A stretch of 64,000 nucleotides of DNA from RGIG3102 sp045633415 (GTDB taxonomy: Bacteria > Bacillota > Clostridia > Oscillospirales > Ruminococcaceae): NCBI GenBank assembly GCA_045633415.1, contig JAZQYH010000120.1, forward strand, positions 1 through 64,000, read 5' to 3'. The position numbers and the translations under genes were made by a program. The notes below the pieces were generated by a model. The model did not search any database and had not been told where the DNA came from. It worked only from the letters and a program-made list of their open reading frames with translations. Within the stretch, counting starts at the first letter, position 1, and the number at the start of each line of letters is the position of its first letter. This document shows positions 16,424-23,281 of the stretch, one piece after another.

Positions 16424-16960
16424 ATGAGAACAACTGAATGGCATTTCTGGACAATAGATAAATATAAGGAAGAAGAAAAATGGCTGAATGAAAAATCCGC
16501 CCAGGGCAAGGCTCTTGTTTATGCTTCTGGCATCAAATATGTATTTGAAGACTGTGAAAAAGGCGAATATCAGTACAAAATCATGTTTACTGACAATCTG
16601 AAAAGTGAACAGCCACGAAAAGATTTTGAAAGTTTTCTGGAAGAAAGCGGCATTGAAACAGTGGGCAATTATCTGCGCTGGGGTTATTACCGCAAGAAAA
16701 ACGACGGCACCCCATTTGAAATGTTCAACAGCAAAAGCGAAGAACTGGCACATATAAACAAAATCAAAAACTTTGCACTTATTCTTCTGGCAGTTATTTC
16801 CATAGTAGTGGTAAGCGAAATTTTCTCCGCACTGTCAGACCCACATATACTGCCTGTATTGATTTTCAACTGCTGTGTATTTGCATTTGTTTTCAAAGTT
16901 AACAGAGGTATTGCAAAGCTGGCAAAAGAAACCCGGCAGGATATAGCATTGTTTGAATAA
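16424..16960 (+). CDS. DUF2812 membrane protein
   Basis: A 178-aa protein with an N-terminal soluble DUF2812 region (about 5-100, with WHFWTIDKYKEEEKWLNEKS) and two closely spaced transmembrane helices (about 118-138 and 143-160). The biochemical role of this family is unknown. It is almost always paired with a PadR regulator, as here. The start lies 2 nt beyond the padR stop, and the GGGAGA ribosome binding site sits inside the end of padR, so the two are translated together. Confidence 0.85.
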   Translation: MRTTEWHFWTIDKYKEEEKWLNEKSAQGKALVYASGIKYVFEDCEKGEYQYKIMFTDNLKSEQPRKDFESFLEESGIETVGNYLRWGYYRKKNDGTPFEMFNSKSEELAHINKIKNFALILLAVISIVVVSEIFSALSDPHILPVLIFNCCVFAFVFKVNRGIAKLAKETRQDIALFE

Positions 16961-16973
16961 TATAATACAGATA

Positions 16974-16999
16974 AAAAGCAGGGCTCTTGCCCTGCTTTT
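16974..16999. terminator. Bidirectional terminator
   Basis: A perfect 11-bp stem AAAAGCAGGGC with its complement and a 4-nt loop lies between the convergent DUF2812 and desulfhydrase genes. Confidence 0.92.
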
Positions 17000-17022
17000 A
17001 AATTTTATAGATTATCAAATTA

Positions 17023-18066
17023 TTACAGCTGTGTTGTTTTGCAGTTTGCTCTCAGCTGGTCCTGCATATCGTCCAGATGTTCTTTTGTCCACAGTGCCAT
17101 TGCGCCGCCTGTGTGCAGGAACATTGCATTTTCGCCTTCTTTAATCCATTCGCCTTCTTTTACAAGGTCGATAAATGCACGGAAGGTTTTACCTGTGTAT
17201 GTAGGGTCAAGGAAGATACCTTCGTTCATAGCCAGAGTGATGATAGCTTCTCTTGTGATTGGGTCTGGTTTGTTGTACTGTTCGCCAGAGTATGGTGCAT
17301 CGTCTGGACCATAAGCAATTTTTACTTCTTCTGGTGTGATTGTCACGCCAAGACCGTATTCTTCGCTTACTTTGTTTGCAAATTCAGCCACCTGTACTTC
17401 TTTAGCGCCTTTTGGTGCTGGTGAAACAGGCACAGCGATTACATCAAATGGTGCATTGAAGTATTTTGCACCCAGCAGCATACCGCCGAATGTACCCATA
17501 GAACCTACTGTACATACCAGATGGTCAATTTTGATTTTCTGTTCTTCCATCTGGTCCAGAATTTCTTTGATAGACATAATGTAGCCCAGTGCACCCACAG
17601 GGTTTGAACCGCCGCCTGGAATTACATATACTTTGTCGCCCTGCTGTGCATATTTTTTGCATACATCTTCAATAACCTTTGGAGAATCAGCTGGATTTTC
17701 CACAAAGTAGATATCTGCGCCCATCATAGCATCAAGGTTAAGGTTACCAGACAGATAGCCTGTGTCTTTACCGGACAGCACCAGAATAGGCTTCAGACCA
17801 TATTTAACTGCCGCACCAACAGTTGTACGGCCATGGTTTGTCTGTGTGCCGCCAACAGTCAGTACAGCTGTACAGCCTGTATCAATAGCTTCCCGGATAA
17901 GATATTCCAGTTTTCTTGCTTTGTTACCGCCAAAAGCAGGGCCTGTTGTATCATCACGTTTGATAAACAGTTCGCCTTTACCCAGCAGTTTTGTCATGTT
18001 TTCCATTTTTTCCAGTGGAGTTGGATAATGTCCAAGTTTCACTTTTCTGATGTTTTCAATAGCCAT
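17023..18066 (-). CDS. D-cysteine desulfhydrase/ACC deaminase family PLP enzyme
   Basis: A fold-type II PLP enzyme of 347 aa that probably cleaves D-cysteine (or a related amino acid) to pyruvate, ammonia and sulfide. The PLP lysine is Lys49 in FGGNKARKLE. GGTQTNHGR corresponds to the SNH segment, here with Thr instead of Ser, and GGGSNPVGALGY matches the phosphate-binding loop region. AAAGGTG lies 6 nt before the ATG at 18066; a GTG at 18075 is too close to the ribosome binding site. It is monocistronic. The substrate assignment comes from family resemblance. Confidence 0.88.
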   Translation of the reverse strand: MAIENIRKVKLGHYPTPLEKMENMTKLLGKGELFIKRDDTTGPAFGGNKARKLEYLIREAIDTGCTAVLTVGGTQTNHGRTTVGAAVKYGLKPILVLSGKDTGYLSGNLNLDAMMGADIYFVENPADSPKVIEDVCKKYAQQGDKVYVIPGGGSNPVGALGYIMSIKEILDQMEEQKIKIDHLVCTVGSMGTFGGMLLGAKYFNAPFDVIAVPVSPAPKGAKEVQVAEFANKVSEEYGLGVTITPEEVKIAYGPDDAPYSGEQYNKPDPITREAIITLAMNEGIFLDPTYTGKTFRAFIDLVKEGEWIKEGENAMFLHTGGAMALWTKEHLDDMQDQLRANCKTTQL

Positions 18067-18179
18067 AGTCGTCACCTTTCTGTTGTATATAATTTTATTA
18101 TCTGACTTCAGTATATCATTAATAAAAATTATATACTATTGAAAATCTATACAAATTTATCTGTGTTTTTTTAAACATC

Positions 18180-18208
18180 TTGAAAATAATAAAATATAGG
18201 TATAAAAT
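18180..18208 (+). promoter_or_regulatory. Possible promoter of the lipid kinase operon
   Basis: TTGAAA (18180-18185) and TAAAAT (18203-18208) are separated by 17 nt in a very AT-rich spacer. Other -10-like sequences lie nearby, so this is tentative. Confidence 0.4.
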
Positions 18209-18266
18209 ATATATAGTAATTATAATGTTATGATATAGTTATATATAACCTTTTGGAGTTTAATAT

Positions 18267-19184
18267 ATGGAATATATTTTTATACTTAATCCTGCGGCCG
18301 GCAAAAACAAAACTGCCCTGAATATGATTCCTTCCATTCAGAAAGCCTGTAAAAAAGCAGGGCTTCACTATCAGATACATATTTCTGAAAGTGGCGAAGA
18401 TATAACCAATTATGTAAAAATGATGTGTGCTGACGAGGGCAAAAATTTCCGTTTTTATGCCTTTGGCGGTGACGGCACACTTAATCAGGTGATAAACGGC
18501 TGTGCCTGTAAACCAAATGCCGAAGTGGGCGTATTCCCTCTTGGCACAGGCAACGACTTTATCAGAAACTTTGATGCAGACAGTAAAGACTTTTTCGATT
18601 TGGAAAAACAGCTTTTTTCACCAAGTGTAAAAACCGACACTATTGTATACAACGGCAAACACTGTATAAACATCTGCAACATGGGCTTTGACGCCAACAC
18701 AGCTGTGGACATGCCTAAATTCAAAAAGATACCTGTTATCGGCAAAAGTATGGCATACAACCTGTCCATCGCATACAACGTGTGCAAAAAGCTGGGCAGA
18801 TATATGGAAATATATGTGGACGACAACCTGCTGTTTAAAGGTGATACACTGATGTGCGCTGTAAGTAATGGCATTGCCTGTGGCGGCGGCTTCAAGGTGA
18901 CACCACGTGCTGTTACAAACGATGGTCTGATAGATGTAAACGTGGCACTGCCACCAAACAGAATTAAACTGCCTCTGTTTGTAAAAAACTTTTCCAATGG
19001 CACCCAGTATGAAGACAGCCGTATGGACAAATACATCCGCTATGCACAGGGTAGAAAGGTTACTGTAAAAGGTGCAAAGCCATTTGCCCTTGTAAACGAT
19101 GGCGAGGCTGAATACCTGCAGGAAGTATCCTTTGAAATAGTGCCAGCCAGCATCAACTTTATCGTTCCTTCTCACAATTTATAA
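18267..19184 (+). CDS. Diacylglycerol kinase family lipid kinase (DagK/YegS-like)
   Basis: A soluble lipid kinase of 305 aa that phosphorylates diacylglycerol or a related lipid at the membrane. The nucleotide-binding motif GGDGTLNQV is at 67-75, preceded by NPAAGKNK at 8-15 and followed by FPLGTGNDF. The C-terminal half is the expected beta-sandwich. TTTGGAG precedes the ATG. It leads an operon with an OsmC-like gene and a small membrane protein. Confidence 0.92.
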   Translation: MEYIFILNPAAGKNKTALNMIPSIQKACKKAGLHYQIHISESGEDITNYVKMMCADEGKNFRFYAFGGDGTLNQVINGCACKPNAEVGVFPLGTGNDFIRNFDADSKDFFDLEKQLFSPSVKTDTIVYNGKHCINICNMGFDANTAVDMPKFKKIPVIGKSMAYNLSIAYNVCKKLGRYMEIYVDDNLLFKGDTLMCAVSNGIACGGGFKVTPRAVTNDGLIDVNVALPPNRIKLPLFVKNFSNGTQYEDSRMDKYIRYAQGRKVTVKGAKPFALVNDGEAEYLQEVSFEIVPASINFIVPSHNL

Positions 19185-19196
19185 AGGAGATTTTTT

Positions 19197-19586
19197 ATGA
19201 TTACAGCTGTAAGCAAAGGCGACAACTATATAACAGAACTTTCTGACGGCAAACATACATTTTATGCTGATACTCTGGAACATGAAGGTGGCAGTGATAT
19301 GTATGCCCGCCCTACTGATATACTGTGCAGTGCCTATGCCGCCTGTACAAACATCACCACCCGTATGGTGCTGGACAGGGAAGGGCTGAAATACGACAAG
19401 GTTACTGTATGGGCTGATATAGACAGAACAGATTTGAACAATGTGAAATTCTATATCCACACAGAAATCGAAGGCGATATCCCACAGGAGAAAAAGGACG
19501 AAATAATACAGAGAGTCAAGCGCTGTCCTGTGTGCAGAATTCTGAAAGCTGACAAAGAATTTTTTGAACTGAAAGGTATAGAATAG
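19197..19586 (+). CDS. OsmC-family protein
   Basis: A 129-aa cytosolic protein of the OsmC/Ohr superfamily, whose members reduce organic peroxides with two conserved cysteines. Here the candidates are Cys50 in YAACTNI and Cys113 in CPVCRIL, with extra cysteines at 44 and 110. AAAGGAGA lies before the ATG, 12 nt after the lipid kinase. A role in peroxide defence is likely but the substrate is not defined. Confidence 0.88.
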   Translation: MITAVSKGDNYITELSDGKHTFYADTLEHEGGSDMYARPTDILCSAYAACTNITTRMVLDREGLKYDKVTVWADIDRTDLNNVKFYIHTEIEGDIPQEKKDEIIQRVKRCPVCRILKADKEFFELKGIE

Positions 19587-19594
19587 GTAATTTT

Positions 19595-19858
19595 ATGTAT
19601 TGGTTATTGTTTTTTGCCATTGTTGCACTGATTATATGGAAAATTATTGCTGATTTTTCCATCGCTCTGGTTTTTGTTCCTTTGGGACTGTTTGTAATTT
19701 TCGTTGGCAAAGCCTTTAAAGAAGAAAGTTTTCTGGGTGGTATGCTTGCAATGGTTGCTGGTGTGGCAATGATTGTGCTGAGTATAATACACAGGGATGT
19801 CACTCTGGAAATGTTCACAGACTACATACCACAGATAATAATGTTCTGGAAGAAATAA
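19595..19858 (+). CDS. Small membrane protein of unknown function
   Basis: An 87-aa protein with three predicted transmembrane segments (about 2-18, 22-40 and 48-64) and a short charged C-terminal end. The start is 8 nt after the OsmC stop with a weak AGGT ribosome binding site, so it is the last gene of that operon. I do not recognise a family. Confidence 0.7.
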   Translation: MYWLLFFAIVALIIWKIIADFSIALVFVPLGLFVIFVGKAFKEESFLGGMLAMVAGVAMIVLSIIHRDVTLEMFTDYIPQIIMFWKK

Positions 19859-19860
19859 AT

Positions 19861-19892
19861 AAAAGACGGTTTTGTAAGAAACCGTCTTTTTT
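19861..19892. terminator. Bidirectional terminator
   Basis: A perfect 12-bp stem (19861-19872 with 19879-19890) and a 6-nt loop between the plus operon and the convergent small genes, with six T on the plus strand. Confidence 0.92.
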
Positions 19893-19894
19893 GT

Positions 19895-20074
19895 TTATCT
19901 GTATACAGGGGAAATCACAGGTTTGCCGTCTCTGTCCAGCAGTGGTGTCAGTCCACCACCATATCCTGCGCCGTGATAAAGATAGTTTACGCCTGTTTCC
20001 TTATCAACCCATATTTCTGTAACTGTCGCAAACCCCTGTGAATACACTTTTTCAAATCTTTCGTCCTTTGCCAT
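19895..20074 (-). CDS. DUF6440 family small protein
   Basis: A 59-aa protein with the segment YSQGFATVTEIWVDKETGVN followed by YLYH and GGLTPLLDRDGKPV. This pattern is shared by short Firmicutes proteins of the DUF6440 group. The function is unknown; the sequence looks like a compact beta structure. Its ATG overlaps the TAA stop of the upstream gene by one base (TAATG), so translation is coupled. Confidence 0.8.
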   Translation of the reverse strand: MAKDERFEKVYSQGFATVTEIWVDKETGVNYLYHGAGYGGGLTPLLDRDGKPVISPVYR

Positions 20075-20337
20075 TATACTCTACCTCTGTTTATAACTGC
20101 TATCGCTTTGTTGTAATCTTTTTCGTGAACATAGATTATATATACCATACCTGTGTTTACATATCTGGCACCTGTGGGCATACCTGTATGCATTATGGCT
20201 GTGGCGTGCTTGAAATTATTGCCCTTTGACCCCAGACTGAAATCTATACCCGCTTTTTTCAAATCATCCTTTGCATTGGCATAAATTTCTGCATTTGTAG
20301 TTATAAGAACTTCTTTTCGGTTAAATACAGTAATCAT
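20074..20337 (-). CDS. Small conserved protein, DUF2007-like
   Basis: An 87-aa soluble protein. The N-terminal half (VFNRKEVLITTNAEIYANA then KDDLKKAGIDF) and the C-terminal YIIYVHEKDYNKAIAVI resemble the short ferredoxin-like 'signal transducing' DUF2007 proteins. The frame stays open to a TTG at 20373, but a plausible promoter at 20365-20393 overlaps that region, so I prefer the ATG at 20337 despite a weak ribosome binding site. It forms an operon with the DUF6440 gene. Confidence 0.65.
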   Translation of the reverse strand: MITVFNRKEVLITTNAEIYANAKDDLKKAGIDFSLGSKGNNFKHATAIMHTGMPTGARYVNTGMVYIIYVHEKDYNKAIAVINRGRV

Positions 20338-20364
20338 ACTGTTCACATCTTCATAATTCAAGTA

Positions 20365-20393
20365 TACATACAAATTGTGAAAATTTTATGCAA
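20365..20393 (-). promoter_or_regulatory. Possible promoter of the small-protein operon
   Basis: On the minus strand TTGCAT (20388-20393), 17 nt and TATGTA (20365-20370). The T-run side of the neighbouring terminator begins only a few bases away. Confidence 0.45.
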
Positions 20394-20396
20394 AAT

Positions 20397-20424
20397 AAAA
20401 GGACACCGCTGGGTGTCCTTTTTG
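20397..20424 (-). terminator. Terminator of the uppP-ftsK-ygiQ-MBL run
   Basis: AAAAGGACACC pairs with GGTGTCCTTTT (20397-20407 with 20412-20422), 4-nt loop, T-rich on both sides, 10 bp after the MBL gene. Confidence 0.88.
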
Positions 20425-20433
20425 TATATACAA

Positions 20434-21267
20434 TTAATTGAATTCTACTGTATCTGTGTCTATATGGTATACAATATTGCCTTTTTCAGCTGTTATCTCA
20501 TATGGGATATTTCTGTCTGTCAGTCTTTTCAGCATTCGGCTGTGTGGGTGGCCATAGTCGTTGTCCCTGCCACAGGATATGCCCACAAGCTGTGGTTTCA
20601 GCCTGTCCAGCAGCTGTCCTGATGTGGCATCACCAGAGCCGTGGTGCCCCGCAGTAAGAAAACTGATGTTTTCTGGCAGTAAATCCAGCAGGTACCATTC
20701 CCTGTCGGTTTCAGTGTCTGCCATATTCACATATACAAAGTCGTCCAGTGTGAACATCGTTACAGTTGAGGTATTGTTTATATTCTCGCTGTTATAGGTA
20801 TCGTCCACCACTGTCAGCACACCCTGTCCCACTGCAAACTGCTGTCCTTTGTATGCATACTCCAGCTTGTAATAGCCGTTGTTTGCGTCTTCCAGCAGGG
20901 ATTTGTATAAATAGCTGTCGGGAATATTCTCCTGTGAAAGAGATGGTATAACCACAGTGCCTATATCAAAATTTCTGATAACGTCCATAGCCTGACTGGT
21001 GTGGTCAGTGTGAAAATGTGTCAGCACAAAAACATCCACCTTTTTCACACCTCGCTGTGAAAGGTACTCTACAATTTCTGTTTCACTGCCGTATTCCCCT
21101 GCATCTATCAGACAGAACCTGCCCTCGCTTTCTATCAGTGTGCAGGCCCCCTGCCCTACATCGACCATTGTCACCGTGTTGTCACAGCCTGTGGCAACGG
21201 GTGTGTCACAGCCTATAAACAGTAAACACAGCCGCAGTATAAATGGTAAAAATTTAAGCCTTTTCAC
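20434..21267 (-). CDS. Exported metallo-beta-lactamase-fold hydrolase (ComEC C-terminal-like)
   Basis: A 277-aa protein: an N-terminal hydrophobic segment ending FIGC (Cys20), which may be an imperfect lipobox, then an MBL domain with DVGQGAC, the metal motif HFHTDH at 84-89 and AGHHGSGDATS. This pattern is that of the stand-alone relatives of the ComEC nuclease domain. Outer-surface nucleic acid or phosphodiester hydrolysis is a reasonable guess. The start is a GTG that overlaps the ygiQ stop (TAGTG), with a weak ribosome binding site, so it depends on ygiQ translation. Confidence 0.82.
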   Translation of the reverse strand: MKRLKFLPFILRLCLLFIGCDTPVATGCDNTVTMVDVGQGACTLIESEGRFCLIDAGEYGSETEIVEYLSQRGVKKVDVFVLTHFHTDHTSQAMDVIRNFDIGTVVIPSLSQENIPDSYLYKSLLEDANNGYYKLEYAYKGQQFAVGQGVLTVVDDTYNSENINNTSTVTMFTLDDFVYVNMADTETDREWYLLDLLPENISFLTAGHHGSGDATSGQLLDRLKPQLVGISCGRDNDYGHPHSRMLKRLTDRNIPYEITAEKGNIVYHIDTDTVEFN

Positions 21268-23165
21268 TATTTGTTTTTGCCTATCCGTTTATTTCTTTTC
21301 TGGATTTCACGCCAGTCAGCCGCTGGTTTTTTCTTGCGCTGTGGTGTATGACCTTTTGCCGCCATTTCTGTTTTTGCCCTTGGTGTTGTACCAAGCAATA
21401 CAGGAATAAGGTCTTCCCTGTGTACCTTTTTCAGTGCATCCATAACCTTCTGCTTGTTCTTAGGGTTATAGTACTGGAGAAGTGCACGTTGAAGCGCCTT
21501 TTCTTCCCTGTCCTTTGCCACATAAACAGGCTTCAGTGTATATGGGTCCAGACCTGTGTAGTACATTGATGTGGAGATAGTGCCAGGTGTTGGGTAAAAG
21601 TCCTGTACCTGTTCTGGACGGATGCGGTTTTTAGCCAGATAAACTGCCAGGTCAACAGCATCCTTGATAGTACTGCCAGGATGGCTGGACATAAGGTATG
21701 GCACCAGATACTGTTCTTTGCCCACCTGTTTTGTAACCTGATAGAATTTTTTGGAGAATCTGTCATACACACCGATTGGTGGTTTGCCCATGTGCTTCAG
21801 TGTGTTGTTTGCCAGATGCTCTGGTGCAACCTTCAGCTGACCGCTTACGTGGTGCTGTACCAGTTCTGTAATAAATTCATCGTTCTTTTCCTGCATCATG
21901 TAGTCAAAACGCAGACCAGAACGAACAAATACTTTTTTCACGCCTTCCACTGCACGTACTTTTCGCAGCAGTTCCAGATAGTCGCTGTGATCAACCAGCA
22001 GGTTTGGACAAGGAGTTGGTGCCAGACATTTTCTGTCTGTGCACAGACCTTCTGTCACCTGTTTGCGACAGGATGGGAAGCGGAAATCAGCTGTAGGGCC
22101 GCCAACGTCGTGTATGTAGCCTTTGAAGTTTGGTGATTTGGAAATCATTTCTGCTTCAGCCACTACACTTTCGTGGCTTCGGCTTGTAACAAAACGGCCC
22201 TGATGCATTGTGATAGCACAGAAGTTACAGCCACCGAAACAGCCACGGTTATGTATAATTGAAAATTCAACCTCTCTGATGGATGGAACACCGCCCAGCT
22301 TGTCATAGCTTGGGTGTGGCAGACGTGTAAATGGCAGAGAGAACAGTTTATCCAGTTCTTTTCTGTACAGTGGTTTTGCAGGTGGATTCTGCACCATATA
22401 CATAGTTTCTGTCTGTTTCTGCACAATAACCTTGCCTTTGATATGGTCCTGATTTTCCATCTGGAGACGAGTAGCCTTTGAATACGCGATTTTGTCTGAT
22501 TTAACCCTGTTAAAGCCAGCACATTCCACATAGCCCTGTGGCAGATTGTCCTGTGTTGTCATATAGCAGGTGCCAGGAATATCAGTCATAGAGCTGATAG
22601 GCTCGCCCTTTGCCAGACGTGTAACGATTTCATAGGTCTGTCTTTCAGACATACCATAAGAAAGAATATCTGCACCTGTGTCCACAAGAATTGATGGCAT
22701 AACCTCATCATTCCAGTAGTCATAATGGGCGAAACGGCGCAGTGAACCTTCGATACCGCCGATTACAACAGGCAGGTCTGGATAAGCCTGCTTTGCCAGA
22801 CGGCTGTAAACTGTCAGCGCTCTGTCTGGGCGGTAACCGCCCTTTCCACCTGGGGAATAGTCGTCTTCATCACGGCGGCGTTTTGCAACAGTGTAGTGTG
22901 TTACCATACTGTCAACGTTGCCACTGCCTATAAGAAAACCATATTTTGGCTTACCGAATTCTTTAAAGCTTTCACAGCTGGAAAAGTCTGGCTGTGCAAG
23001 AATACATACTTTAAAGCCCAGTGCTTCCACCAGACGTGCAATAACAGCTGTGCCGAATGATGGATGGTCAACATAGGCATCACCGCCAACCACAACAAAG
23101 TCTGGCTGGTCTATGCCTTTTTCTATCATTTCCTGTTTTGAGATAGGTAAAAATTCTGTATACAT
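21267..23165 (-). CDS. YgiQ family radical SAM protein
   Basis: A 632-aa radical S-adenosylmethionine protein with an N-terminal B12-binding-like region (about 20-200), the cluster motif CFGGCNFC in the middle (CxxxCxxC), and the YgiQ C-terminal domain. The lysine-rich tail ends the protein. The reaction of this widespread family is not known to me. AAAGGA is properly placed before the ATG at 23165. Confidence 0.92.
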   Translation of the reverse strand: MYTEFLPISKQEMIEKGIDQPDFVVVGGDAYVDHPSFGTAVIARLVEALGFKVCILAQPDFSSCESFKEFGKPKYGFLIGSGNVDSMVTHYTVAKRRRDEDDYSPGGKGGYRPDRALTVYSRLAKQAYPDLPVVIGGIEGSLRRFAHYDYWNDEVMPSILVDTGADILSYGMSERQTYEIVTRLAKGEPISSMTDIPGTCYMTTQDNLPQGYVECAGFNRVKSDKIAYSKATRLQMENQDHIKGKVIVQKQTETMYMVQNPPAKPLYRKELDKLFSLPFTRLPHPSYDKLGGVPSIREVEFSIIHNRGCFGGCNFCAITMHQGRFVTSRSHESVVAEAEMISKSPNFKGYIHDVGGPTADFRFPSCRKQVTEGLCTDRKCLAPTPCPNLLVDHSDYLELLRKVRAVEGVKKVFVRSGLRFDYMMQEKNDEFITELVQHHVSGQLKVAPEHLANNTLKHMGKPPIGVYDRFSKKFYQVTKQVGKEQYLVPYLMSSHPGSTIKDAVDLAVYLAKNRIRPEQVQDFYPTPGTISTSMYYTGLDPYTLKPVYVAKDREEKALQRALLQYYNPKNKQKVMDALKKVHREDLIPVLLGTTPRAKTEMAAKGHTPQRKKKPAADWREIQKRNKRIGKNK

Positions 23166-23188
23166 CAGGTTGTCCTTTCGTTTTATAG

Positions 23189-23270
23189 CTTCCCCTGTGT
23201 AAAGGAAGGTGGGGACCGCATCTGCGGCGGAGGGATTTTAAGGTGTTGGGAGAGCTTTTGTCCTCTCCCA
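23189..23270. repeat. Multi-hairpin intergenic element
   Basis: Within 82 bp there are three inverted repeats: CTTCC/GGAAG (23189-23208), CCGCA/TGCGG (23216-23227) and TGGGAGAG/CTCTCCCA (23247-23270). The stretch is GC-richer than nearby spacers and has no T-run after the last stem, so it is not a plain terminator. It resembles the short interspersed palindromic elements found in many Clostridia. It separates ftsK from ygiQ. Confidence 0.5.
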
Positions 23271-23281
23271 TATATTGCAAA

